From positions 1 through 35,038 of the forward strand of contig JALWYU010000099.1 in assembly GCA_026992635.1 (NCBI GenBank): a stretch of DNA of 35,038 nucleotides, given 5' to 3'. The DNA comes from Bacteroidota bacterium. Its GTDB lineage: Bacteria; Bacteroidota; Bacteroidia; JAADEI01. Under the pieces are notes generated by a model. That model searched no databases and was not told the origin of the DNA. It saw only the letters and a program-made list of their open reading frames with translations. Positions 18,323 to 27,359 of the stretch are shown in pieces. How positions within the stretch are numbered: position 1 is the first letter of the stretch; each line of letters starts with the position of its first letter. A program made the position numbers and the translations under genes.

Positions 18323-21046
18323 TTAGCGGATCAGTGTGACGTCGCCTTTGTAGAAATAGCGTCGGCGCCCACACTCCACCTCATAGTAGTACATGTAGAC
18401 GTCGGGTCGTGCTGGCTTGCCCTGGACTGTACCGTCCCACCCCTTTGTGGACCGAAACAGTGGATAGCCGGCAGGCAGGTTGCGCGCTTCAAAGACGGGA
18501 TTGCCCCATCGGTCGTAGATTTTCCACTCACGGATGATCACGGGCGTGATCGCATAGATGTACAGGACGTCGTTTTTGCCATCGTTATTGGGCGTAAACG
18601 TATTGGGTATCCAGGTGTTGTTCTGGCAGGGTGGTGGTTCAATGCCTGTGACGTAGACTGTGTCCCGCGTGATGCATCCGCGGGGATTGACCACTTCAAA
18701 GATGAACATATGGGTTTGTCCGGGCTCGGGTGCCAGTACCCCGATTTGACTGCCATCGGCACTGACCGTAACGATTTGTCCGTCGGGTGAATACCACTGA
18801 GTGCTTACTGCGGGGTTGTCTGTGATTCCGATCAGGGTGAGGGTATCGCCCGGGAAGCCCGCGGTATCCTGTAGGGCGATGGATAGGGCGCCCGTGTCCA
18901 CAATGACGAAGAAGGTGTCCTGCCAGGGGCAGCCCTGACTGGATAGCGCGATGCCAACAAATTGCTGGGTGTCAATTCCAGGAGGTATGAGAATGACTGT
19001 GGTGGGACAGGTGTCGCAGGTTACGTATTGTTCGGGCAGCCATTGCCAGGCACTTCCCACAGGGATAGAGGCGGTTGCCGGCGTCCCTGCACACACCACT
19101 GTATCGGACAATGCAAAGACTGGCAGGGGGTAAGCGGGCACCCCGACCGTATCCCGAAAGCGGCACCCTATGGAATCTGTCGCGTCTACGATCAGGAGGG
19201 CACTATCGCCGGTCATGATCAGTGGCGCTGTCAGACAGGTATCGCACAGGAGTGAAGCCCCACCCGGTGTAAGGACTGTCCACGTACTCGTCTGGAAGGG
19301 AATCCCCGAAGTGCTCACTATAGCGATCATAGTGGTATCCCCGATGCACACCGTATCGGCGATGAGGATCTGTCCTTCTGGTAAATGGACATAGAAGGAG
19401 TCTCGCCAGGTGGCAGTGGAATCGCCGCAGTAGGCGGTGAGCACAAGGGTATTCCATCCGGGCTGGACAGGATGGACCCATCCGGTATCTATGGGAATCG
19501 TATCTAAGTGAAGTGTCCAGCACACATAAGGTGAAGCCTGCACAGCCACATGAACCGAGTCTGAGGGACAGATTTTCTGGCGGTCGGGTGTCCGGCTCAT
19601 CATGGCGGTGTCCACGACACAGGTGAAACACAGGAGGGAGTCGGGAACGGGTGGCGTGGTCCTGGTAGGCGTCAGCGTGTCAATACTGAGCATTGCCGTG
19701 ATGTCCAGGACCACTATCGGAAGATTCACCGAATGGATGTAAGGCGTGACGATAGTTCGTGTCCAGAAGAGCGTATCCAGATAGCAGGCGACGTAGCCCG
19801 TCGTATCGGTTGCCATCAACAGGGCATCGTATTCGTTATTGCCCGCACCATATTTGGCGTTGAGGCTGACAAGCAAGCCAAAGGACGTGCGCACCACACT
19901 GAATGCTGTGGAAGTGGGCAGGGTATAGCGTCGTGCCGTGTGCAGGTTTCCCGCTGTATCGGCAATGAGAAGGAATGCCTGGCGGGCATTACCAACCTGT
20001 GTTTTTCCTGTAATGACGACGCGTGTCCGGTCTAAGTATGTGATGCTGTAGGCTTCTTCCTGGTTGGAACCGCCATAGGTATAGGCGCGCAGGACGTTGC
20101 CTGTCGTATCCAGAAATATCAACAGGATATCGCTGGAGCCCTGAGAGATTGCCGGGTGCCATGTGGTGGTGGCAATGGCGATTTCGTCGCGAGTAGGGGC
20201 TATGGCGCATTCCACACGTCGGAAGCGGCTGTCGTCATCGTTGGTTCCTATACGTCGGGACCAGAGCACCTGACCCTGCAAATTGATGCGCACGATCCAG
20301 ACATCCCGCCTTGTCTCCTGAAAAGTTCCGCAAGCCACATAGGTGTTGCCCAGCGTGTCAATAAAGGAGAAAAACTCCTTGTCGGGGGTTCCATAGACCT
20401 TTGCCCAAATTGGTGTTCCATTGGGATTGGCGGCGAGGATAAAGCCATTATTGTCTGCCAGTCCGGAGGCGGTACCTCCCAGTGCACCTGCCCCAATGAT
20501 GCGCCCATGCGTGATGTCTTCCATTACGTATTCCATGCTTGCCCAGTTGGCGGAGCTGACCCAATTTGCCCAGTAATAGGTATATGCCCAGAGCATGGTT
20601 CCTGACGGGGAAATCCTCCCAATAAATGGTTTGCATGGACAGCCGCTGATGACCTCGGCACGGATTCCCGACACGAGGATATCGCCCGAAGAATGGGGAT
20701 GGATGCATCGTCCGCCATCGCGCCAGTTCCCGCCTAAATCCCATGCGTAGAGCCAGGCGAGGTCGCCACACCGGTTGATTTTCGCCACGTAAACGTCGCA
20801 ATAGGTGTTGGTTTGCTGAAATTGTCCGGTCATGACGAGGGATCCATCCTGTAGCCAGGAAGAGAACAATCCGCCGGTCATACCGGGATGGGGATAGTGG
20901 CGAATGAACGAAAAGACGTTTTGGGCAAGGATTGGGTTGAATCCAGCCAGCATTGTACTCAGCAGGGAGAGGCGGTGTATCCACGAGTGTATGCCGGGAA
21001 CCCCGAACGTCCAGGTTATCCGTCTGGTTTTGCCTGTCGCATTCAT
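18323..21046 (-). CDS. large secreted protein with gliding-motility-associated (CHU_C, type B T9SS-like) C-terminal domain
   Basis: C-terminus 'PPPCQNNTWIPNTFTPNNDGKNDVLYIYAITPVIIREWKIYDRWGNPVFEARN...TKGWDGTVQGKPARPDVYMYYYEVECGRRRYFYKGDVTLIR'. N-terminal half resembles a beta-propeller/SBBP-type repeat. Start at 21046 or 21094. Confidence 0.9.
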   Translation of the reverse strand: MNATGKTRRITWTFGVPGIHSWIHRLSLLSTMLAGFNPILAQNVFSFIRHYPHPGMTGGLFSSWLQDGSLVMTGQFQQTNTYCDVYVAKINRCGDLAWLYAWDLGGNWRDGGRCIHPHSSGDILVSGIRAEVISGCPCKPFIGRISPSGTMLWAYTYYWANWVSSANWASMEYVMEDITHGRIIGAGALGGTASGLADNNGFILAANPNGTPIWAKVYGTPDKEFFSFIDTLGNTYVACGTFQETRRDVWIVRINLQGQVLWSRRIGTNDDDSRFRRVECAIAPTRDEIAIATTTWHPAISQGSSDILLIFLDTTGNVLRAYTYGGSNQEEAYSITYLDRTRVVITGKTQVGNARQAFLLIADTAGNLHTARRYTLPTSTAFSVVRTSFGLLVSLNAKYGAGNNEYDALLMATDTTGYVACYLDTLFWTRTIVTPYIHSVNLPIVVLDITAMLSIDTLTPTRTTPPVPDSLLCFTCVVDTAMMSRTPDRQKICPSDSVHVAVQASPYVCWTLHLDTIPIDTGWVHPVQPGWNTLVLTAYCGDSTATWRDSFYVHLPEGQILIADTVCIGDTTMIAIVSTSGIPFQTSTWTVLTPGGASLLCDTCLTAPLIMTGDSALLIVDATDSIGCRFRDTVGVPAYPLPVFALSDTVVCAGTPATASIPVGSAWQWLPEQYVTCDTCPTTVILIPPGIDTQQFVGIALSSQGCPWQDTFFVIVDTGALSIALQDTAGFPGDTLTLIGITDNPAVSTQWYSPDGQIVTVSADGSQIGVLAPEPGQTHMFIFEVVNPRGCITRDTVYVTGIEPPPCQNNTWIPNTFTPNNDGKNDVLYIYAITPVIIREWKIYDRWGNPVFEARNLPAGYPLFRSTKGWDGTVQGKPARPDVYMYYYEVECGRRRYFYKGDVTLIR

Positions 21047-21078
21047 GGTGGAACTTGGTTTCGCTTCGTTTACTGCAG

Positions 21079-21486
21079 TTAGGGAATGAGACACCAGCGA
21101 TGGACTGCGCCCGGCGGAAAATCCGCGCGTTCCATCAGTTGCAAGAATCGCTCAGTCAGGTGGTTGATATAGTCCGGTGAGGGGGGTGGCGCTTCTTCCC
21201 AGAAAAAGACAAACACGCTGTCTTGCCTTTGCCATTGTGCCTGCAAACCGAAGGCGATTTCCTGCTGGACTTGCATTCCGTAGACGGGGCAGCTCATTAT
21301 CCAGTTGTGCATAATCAGGGCGATGGCAGGGGCAGGTGCCTGCCCCACAATTGGGCGTACCTGCTGGATGAGGGGGGAATCACAGGGTTCAATGGAGGTT
21401 TCTGGAGATTGGGCGATGCCCCTGGGAAAAGTGCTTATTCCAAGAGCCAGAAAAAGTGCCCAGCACATTGTACCAGAGCAATGCAT
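21079..21486 (-). CDS. hypothetical small secreted protein
   Basis: ATG at 21486 gives 'MHCSGTMCWALFLALGISTFPRGIAQSPETS...' with a signal-peptide-like leader. Same strand as and adjacent to the CHU_C gene. Confidence 0.6.
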   Translation of the reverse strand: MHCSGTMCWALFLALGISTFPRGIAQSPETSIEPCDSPLIQQVRPIVGQAPAPAIALIMHNWIMSCPVYGMQVQQEIAFGLQAQWQRQDSVFVFFWEEAPPPSPDYINHLTERFLQLMERADFPPGAVHRWCLIP

Positions 21487-21667
21487 GGCATACCGGTATT
21501 TTATTGGGTACCCGTTGTGGGCTAAGCCAGATGCCCGTCCCTCTGGCGCTGCCACCGGGTCTTCCCCAGCGCAAGTTCTATTATACAAGGTACGCAACAA
21601 TTGGCAATTGGTCAAACAAAATTGCCACCTTTTTCTGAGTGAATGCCCGTGGTTCTATCTGCCGGCT

Positions 21668-24031
21668 TTATTTGGCGGCGGGCGAGGGTTGCGCCGGGTT
21701 GCTCTCCTTCTGTGCAGGCTTGAACACTGTCCTCCCTTGTCCAATGGATGCGTTCCGTTCTGTATGGACGTACTGGAGATGGTGGATCTGGCGTTGCTGA
21801 ATCTGGACGGTCTGCCAGAGCGCCTGAATAATGCGTTGCTGCTCCTGGATTGCCGCGACCAGCAGGGGAATCAGCACGTCGTAGTTGACGCCGTAAAGTT
21901 CGCGCGTGGTATCGTGGGGTACGTCAACGGCTTCTGGAACGACGCGCTTCAGCTGCTGTGCGAGAAACCCATAGCGGTATTCCCCTTCTGGAAGGACCTG
22001 GAGTTGTCCGCCGGGTGTCCACCGACTGGAATGGTGAAAGTAATGGACAGGACGCAATTGCAGGATTTGCTCCAGTGCCCGTGCTGTGTTAATGGGTGTG
22101 ATGTGGCTTTTGATGCGTGCATCCGAATAGGTGGTCCAGGCATTGGCACGTCCTTTCCCAATGCTGTTGTTGGTGTTGTTGGGCAGTTCTAAGGCGTAAG
22201 TGGGATTGCTCACGTTGATGCCCACACGGTAAGTTGTGCCCACGGGTCCGATTAAAAATGCGTGGCTGGCGGTCAGGACAGGGGGCGTCCCCACACTGAC
22301 GTTGTAATCGCCCCAGGCAAACGTATAGTGGGCGGAGGTGTCCAGATGGATACCTCTACCTCCTGCCCAGGAGTAATTTCCCCCGGCGACGTTGTGACTG
22401 CCACCGCCGACTGTGCTGAATCTGCCCTGGGCAAGGTTTTGATAGCCGCCCGAAACCAAGCTGGCGTATGCGGCGGCGGTATTGCCGAATCCGCCACCGA
22501 TTACGGCAAAGGAGTCTGCGGCAACATTGTGTGCGCCGCCGCCGATGCTGGCGCCCGTCCCCTGTGCAAGGTTGTGTGCGCCGCCGGCAATTGTGCTTCC
22601 ATCGCCTTCGGCAACGTTATAGGTTCCGCCACTGACGGTACTGGCGTAGCCGCGGGCGGTATCCCGGTAGCCACCCCCCACGACACTGAAGGTGTCTCGG
22701 GTCAGGTTGAACATACCGCCGCTGATGGTGCTGCCCAATCCTCTGGCGGCGTTGCCATATCCTCCGCTGACTGTACTTGCCCATTGTGTCGTGGTGTTGA
22801 AGGCACCCCCTGCAATTGTGCTGGCGACGCCCCGTGCCACATTGAATGCCCCACCACCAATTGTGCTTCCGGTTGCGAGGGCGGAGTCCCGATAGCCGCC
22901 TGCGACCGTGCTGAATGTATCGGTGGCGGCGTTGAGGTAGCCGCCGCCAATCGTTGCAACGGCACCGCTGGCAAGATTCATGCCTCCACCACCAATTGTG
23001 CTGCCATAGCCTGAAGCGAGGTTCCCTGCTCCGCCACTGATTGTACTGACGATACCCTGGGCTGTATTGAGGTAGCCGCCGCCAATGGTGGCGAAGGTAT
23101 CGGTTGCCCGATTCAGGAGTCCACCACCAATGACGGTTGTGGCGCCACTGGCAAGGTTTGCCCCGCCTCCACCAATCGTACTGGCATACCCACTGGCTTT
23201 GTTATACCCACCGCCACACACCGTGCTCAGTACGCCACTGGCGGTATCGGCATATCCGCCGCCAATGGTTGCAAAAGTATCGGCAGCGAGATGTGCGGCG
23301 CCTCCGCTGATGGTTGTGGCAAGTGCGTTAGCAATGTTGAAGGCGCCACCCCCGATGATGCTCAGCATTCCGCTGGCGGTGTTATCATACCCGAAGGCAA
23401 TGGAGTAGAGTCCCACGGCGTTGTGGTTCCACTGGTTGCCGGTGACCTGTCCCGCACGCAGTGCGGCTTTTCTTGGATTCCAGATGAAGGCGGTTTGTGC
23501 GCCTGAGGGAATTGTGTCTCCGCTTCCTGTGGTGCCGGTGGCGTAGATCATGCCGTCGCCTGCCAGGTGTAGCCGGTATTGGGGATTCGTGGTGCCAATT
23601 CCCACTTTGCCCTGCGTGTAGATGTTTTCGTTGATGGATGTGGGCTGGACGGTTGTCGTGGCTTTGTACCAGTCGTGGTCGTGGGCGGGCGACGCGCCAA
23701 AGGTTCCATCGCCACGAAGGACGTGTGCGCTGTCCCCTGTCAGGGCGATGCCGCTGACGTCGCCTGTGCTGAGCCGGAGCATCAGGCTGTCGCCTGTCGT
23801 GTAGGGTGGTGCGGAAGGCACCAGTCGGTCTATGCGCAGGTCGCCGCCAATGTGGAGTTTTCGCTGGGGGTTGGGCACGCCGATCCCGACGTTTTGGGCG
23901 TGGAGTACGAGCAGGCTCAAACAAGCACTGAAAAACACGCCTGGAAAAAATCCTGTCTGGAAAAACACGCGTGTAAGCATGATGGATTCGTTTCTGGCTT
24001 GCTGTCCTTCGTGGACCTGCCCTGTCTTCAA
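21668..24031 (-). CDS. YadA-head-like (Hep_Hag) repeat protein with C-terminal peptidase S74 / intramolecular chaperone domain
   Basis: About 20 repeats of 15 aa ('TIGGGYLNTAQGIVS'), then 'TTYSDARIKSHITPINTARALEQILQLRPVHYFHH...YRYGFLAQQLKRVVPEAV...GVNYDVLIPLLVAAIQEQQRIIQAL' (S74 signature, Ser-Asp-x-Arg-x-Lys). Confidence 0.92.
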   Translation of the reverse strand: MKTGQVHEGQQARNESIMLTRVFFQTGFFPGVFFSACLSLLVLHAQNVGIGVPNPQRKLHIGGDLRIDRLVPSAPPYTTGDSLMLRLSTGDVSGIALTGDSAHVLRGDGTFGASPAHDHDWYKATTTVQPTSINENIYTQGKVGIGTTNPQYRLHLAGDGMIYATGTTGSGDTIPSGAQTAFIWNPRKAALRAGQVTGNQWNHNAVGLYSIAFGYDNTASGMLSIIGGGAFNIANALATTISGGAAHLAADTFATIGGGYADTASGVLSTVCGGGYNKASGYASTIGGGGANLASGATTVIGGGLLNRATDTFATIGGGYLNTAQGIVSTISGGAGNLASGYGSTIGGGGMNLASGAVATIGGGYLNAATDTFSTVAGGYRDSALATGSTIGGGAFNVARGVASTIAGGAFNTTTQWASTVSGGYGNAARGLGSTISGGMFNLTRDTFSVVGGGYRDTARGYASTVSGGTYNVAEGDGSTIAGGAHNLAQGTGASIGGGAHNVAADSFAVIGGGFGNTAAAYASLVSGGYQNLAQGRFSTVGGGSHNVAGGNYSWAGGRGIHLDTSAHYTFAWGDYNVSVGTPPVLTASHAFLIGPVGTTYRVGINVSNPTYALELPNNTNNSIGKGRANAWTTYSDARIKSHITPINTARALEQILQLRPVHYFHHSSRWTPGGQLQVLPEGEYRYGFLAQQLKRVVPEAVDVPHDTTRELYGVNYDVLIPLLVAAIQEQQRIIQALWQTVQIQQRQIHHLQYVHTERNASIGQGRTVFKPAQKESNPAQPSPAAK
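22355..23385 (-). repeat. 45-bp (15-aa) coding repeats of the Hep_Hag-like head region
   Basis: Recurrent 'IGGGxxNxAxGxxST' at 15-aa spacing in the translation. Boundaries approximate. Confidence 0.88.
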
Positions 24032-24098
24032 TCCAGAAACTACGGTAATCCGGCGCGCTCACCAAATCTTTCATATTTCCGGGATCATACAGTCCGTC

Positions 24099-24161
24099 TT
24101 GCACAGGTAAGGAACCGGGCGTGTAAGGTCAGACGCCTACCCGGTTTCTTACCAATTGCAA
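24099..24161. promoter_or_regulatory. long imperfect inverted repeat / structured RNA element between pyrC and the S74 gene
   Basis: Plus strand GGTAAGGAACCGGG (24106-24119) pairs with CCCGGTTTCTTACC (24140-24153): 13 Watson-Crick pairs + 1 G-U. Outer TTGCA/TGCAA and inner CGT/ACG pairing also possible. Confidence 0.7.
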
Positions 24162-24184
24162 CACCTGTAGCGCAGACTGTGCAG

Positions 24185-25564
24185 TTATGGTTTGGGAAAC
24201 CGAAGGGGTTTGCCCGCGGGGACAAGCCACCTGCCCAGATGGTAAGCACGCTGTCCGTTAACCCACACAGTTCGGATGCGCCATGTGAACACGTAATTGG
24301 CATAGGGGTGCCACCCACAGGTGTAAGAAAGGGTATTGCCGGCTGTGGGGTGGCGGTCTACGATGACGAGGTCGGCAAAAGCGCCAGCACGAAGCACGCC
24401 GCGGTCGGACAGTCGGAGCAGTCGTGCGGGATGTTCGGCTGTCCACTGGACGACGTCCGTGAGCGTCCACCAGCGACGCGTCACCCCCTCCAGCAAAATG
24501 AGGAGCAGTGTGCGGACACCGGGTATGCCCGCAGGCGCTTCTTCCTTCAGCGTCTTGGATTCAACAGGATGGGGGGCATGGTCGCTCCCTACAGTGTAGA
24601 TCAGGTGGTTTGCCAGTGCGTAGCGGAGGACCTGCTGGTCTTCACGTTGTTTGATTGCGGGATTGCACCACAGGCGTTTGCCCAGCCAGTAAAAATCCTC
24701 TGCGGCAAACCACAGGTAGTGGGGGCAGGTCTCCAGCGTAAAGTGCTGTCGGACGAAAGAGGGCAAGCGCCGATACAAAAACACTTCCTCTGCCGTGGAC
24801 ACATGCAGGATATGAACATGGGGAAGCGTATAGGCAGCAGAAGCGCTGTCTGGGCGATGCTGGAGGTAAAGGTGTGCGAGCCACTGAGTTGCGCGGTAAC
24901 AAGCGGTTCGTGTGCGCCATTTGGGATAGTCCCAGGCGTACGTGGGCTTCTCGCCAAAATAGCGGGGGTCCTCGGCGTGGACCACCAGCAAGCCCGCGTA
25001 CCGCTGGAATACCGTATTAAGGTGTGTCCAGTCGTGGAGGACGAGCCCCCCCGTAGAAGGCGCTAAGAAGATTTTCAATCCGGGCACGCGTGGATCGTGT
25101 TGTGCCCATTCCAGCATCTCTTCCAGGTGGTCATCTATCAGAGCGGGGAACAGTGCCCAGTTACACCAGAGGGGTTGACGGTTCCATCGTTGCCATTTTT
25201 GCTCAAAGACTTCGGGGGTGGTGACTGGCGGATGCGTATTGGGCATATCCAGGATGGTGGTGATGCCGCCTGCCAGTGCACTGCGTGTCTCGGAGAAGCG
25301 CGTGGCGTAAACCGGAGGTTTCGCAGGGTCGCGCGTGTGTACGTGCAGGTCAATGGTGCCGGGCAGGATGAAGCATCCGCGAACGTCTTCTATGTGCCAG
25401 GTGGGTTGCCACCGGTCTTTGGGCAGGTTGCCAATGTGCGTGATGCGTTCGCCTTCAATGAGCAGGTCTGCCCGGTAGACGCCAGTGCCTGTAACCACCC
25501 ATCCTCCCCACAGTAAGGTTGCGGCAGGCGTTGCGGAAGGCACGCTTCCCAAGTGTTTGGACAA
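24185..25564 (-). CDS. pyrC: dihydroorotase / cyclic amidohydrolase
   Basis: 'LPGTIDLHVHTRDPAKPPVYATRFSETRSALAGGITTILDMPNTHPPVTT', 'HAEDPRYF', 'HVSTAEEV', 'GSDHAPHPVESK'. Confidence 0.88.
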   Translation of the reverse strand: MSKHLGSVPSATPAATLLWGGWVVTGTGVYRADLLIEGERITHIGNLPKDRWQPTWHIEDVRGCFILPGTIDLHVHTRDPAKPPVYATRFSETRSALAGGITTILDMPNTHPPVTTPEVFEQKWQRWNRQPLWCNWALFPALIDDHLEEMLEWAQHDPRVPGLKIFLAPSTGGLVLHDWTHLNTVFQRYAGLLVVHAEDPRYFGEKPTYAWDYPKWRTRTACYRATQWLAHLYLQHRPDSASAAYTLPHVHILHVSTAEEVFLYRRLPSFVRQHFTLETCPHYLWFAAEDFYWLGKRLWCNPAIKQREDQQVLRYALANHLIYTVGSDHAPHPVESKTLKEEAPAGIPGVRTLLLILLEGVTRRWWTLTDVVQWTAEHPARLLRLSDRGVLRAGAFADLVIVDRHPTAGNTLSYTCGWHPYANYVFTWRIRTVWVNGQRAYHLGRWLVPAGKPLRFPKP

Positions 25565-25570
25565 CGAAGT

Positions 25571-26989
25571 TCAGACTTCCTGGACGGCTTTCACGATCTT
25601 TTCCAGGGCTTTGCGTGCGTCATCAAACAGCATATAGGTGTTTTCGCGGTAAAAGAGCGGGTTGTCAATGCCGGCGTAGCCCGGACTCAAACTGCGTTTG
25701 ATCACGATGACCTTCTGGGCTTTGTACACCTGGAGGATAGGCATACCTGCTATGGGTGAGGAGGGGTCGGTCTCGGCTAAGGGATTGACCACGTCATTGG
25801 CGCCAATCACCACTGCCACATCACAGCTGGGAAATTCATTGTTTGCCTGTTCCAGTTCTAATAGGAGGTCATAGGGGACGTCTGCCTCCGCCAGCAGCAC
25901 GTTCATGTGTCCGGGCATTCTACCTGCCACCGGATGAATGGCGTATTTGACTTCTACGCCGCGGTCGCGCAGCAGTTTTTCCAGTTCATGGAGTGTGTGT
26001 TGTGCCTGGGCAACGGCTAACCCATACCCCGGAATGAACATGACCTTTTGGGCGTATGCCAGCATGATGGCGGCATCTTCGGGCGAAACTGTACGTACGG
26101 TCTTTTCGCCCTCGTCGGTTGCTGCCCCTCCACTGAATGCGCCAATAATGACGTTCCAGAGTGAGCGGTTCATTGCCCGGCACATCAAAATGGTCAGGAG
26201 CGTTCCGGCAGACCCTACCAGGATTCCGCCAATAATCATTGCCATGTTGTTGTAGGCGAAGCCGGCAATGCCGGCGGCAGTCCCTGTAAAGGAGTTGAGC
26301 AAAGAGATGACGACCGGCATATCCGCCCCTCCGATGGGCAGGACGAACAACACGCCATACAGGAGTGAGAGTGCCAGCATACCCCATGCCCACTGGGTAA
26401 TGTGTGCGGGCTGGAGCATGAGCCAGACCCCATAGCCAAGAATTCCCAGAAGGAGCAGGAGGTTGATGGTCTGGTGGGCGGGTAACCGGATGGACTTTCC
26501 GCTGATCCAGCCTTCCAGCTTACCATAAGCAATAATGCTACCCGAAAACGAGACGGAACCAATAAGCGTACTGAGGAGGATGCCGGCAACGCCCAGCGTC
26601 AAATAGGGATATTCGCCGGGCGCAGGTGGAACGTGCTCCAGTTCCATAATGGAGATCAATGCGGCGCATGCGCCGCCCATCCCGTTGAAGAAGCTGACCA
26701 TTTGGGGCATTGCCGTCATGGGGACGCGCATGGCTAAGAACCAGCCAATGGCGGTACCCACTGCCAGCGCCAGGAAGATCCATTCCAGGTGGCGTAAGGA
26801 ATGCCACGTGCCATCTTCTACGTAGCGGAAGAGAAAGATGGTGCCCAGGATGGCGAGCGTCATACCGGTGGCGGCAATCAGGTTGCCGCGCCGTGCAGTT
26901 TTGGGATGGGCGAGCATTTTCAGTCCTGCTATAAATGTCAGGGAGGCAAGCACATAGATGATTGCCAGGATTTGCATGGGCAGGGGCAT
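25571..26989 (-). CDS. pntB: NAD(P) transhydrogenase subunit beta
   Basis: 'GGADMPVVISLLNSFTGTAAGIAGF', 'VMFIPGYGLAVAQAQHTLHELEKLLRDRGVEVKYAIHPVAGRMPGHMNVLLAEADVPYDLL', 'VIGANDVVNPLAETDPSSPIAGMPIL'. Confidence 0.97.
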   Translation of the reverse strand: MPLPMQILAIIYVLASLTFIAGLKMLAHPKTARRGNLIAATGMTLAILGTIFLFRYVEDGTWHSLRHLEWIFLALAVGTAIGWFLAMRVPMTAMPQMVSFFNGMGGACAALISIMELEHVPPAPGEYPYLTLGVAGILLSTLIGSVSFSGSIIAYGKLEGWISGKSIRLPAHQTINLLLLLGILGYGVWLMLQPAHITQWAWGMLALSLLYGVLFVLPIGGADMPVVISLLNSFTGTAAGIAGFAYNNMAMIIGGILVGSAGTLLTILMCRAMNRSLWNVIIGAFSGGAATDEGEKTVRTVSPEDAAIMLAYAQKVMFIPGYGLAVAQAQHTLHELEKLLRDRGVEVKYAIHPVAGRMPGHMNVLLAEADVPYDLLLELEQANNEFPSCDVAVVIGANDVVNPLAETDPSSPIAGMPILQVYKAQKVIVIKRSLSPGYAGIDNPLFYRENTYMLFDDARKALEKIVKAVQEV

Positions 26990-27008
26990 GGCTCCCAGGT
27001 TTTTTTCT

Positions 27009-27329
27009 TTATTTCGTGGATTTGTCTGAAGGAGAACGGAACATTCGGAGCATCCGATCGGTTACCACGAAGCCCCCCACTACATTGAGCGTGCCCAAAA
27101 GCACTGCCAAGAAGCCCAGGGTGAGCATCAACCAATCCCCTTCGGGGGCGATGCCCAGGGCGATGATCCCGCCAATGATGACCACGCCATGAATAGCGTT
27201 GGCGCCAGACATCAACGGCGTGTGCAGAATTGTGGGCACAGCCGAGATGAGCTCCACGCCCAGAAACAAAGCGAGAATCACGATGTACAGCATCTGGAGG
27301 TTATCGGTGATCCAGGTGATGATTTCCAT
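27009..27329 (-). CDS. NAD(P) transhydrogenase subunit alpha, membrane part
   Basis: 'GVELISAVPTILHTPLMSGANAIHGVVIIGGI', located between the pntA1-like gene and pntB. Confidence 0.94.
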   Translation of the reverse strand: MEIITWITDNLQMLYIVILALFLGVELISAVPTILHTPLMSGANAIHGVVIIGGIIALGIAPEGDWLMLTLGFLAVLLGTLNVVGGFVVTDRMLRMFRSPSDKSTK

Positions 27330-27359
27330 GGGTCGGCGTTTTTCTTGCTCTCTCCTGGT

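Noticed and set aside
17628-18374. 248-aa minus-strand ORF through the array as a repeat protein
   Set aside because: All three minus frames are open as a consequence of the stop-free 22-bp unit. The ends run antisense into the glycosyltransferase and into the CHU_C gene, and there is no leader or domain.
22262-23014. 250-aa plus-strand ORF rich in Gly/Ala/Cys
   Set aside because: Mirror reading of the Hep_Hag-like coding repeats on the other strand.
23579-25066. 495-aa plus-strand ORF
   Set aside because: Antisense to the S74 protein N-terminus and to pyrC, crossing the intergenic hairpin. No domain recognised; explained by codon bias of the opposite-strand genes.
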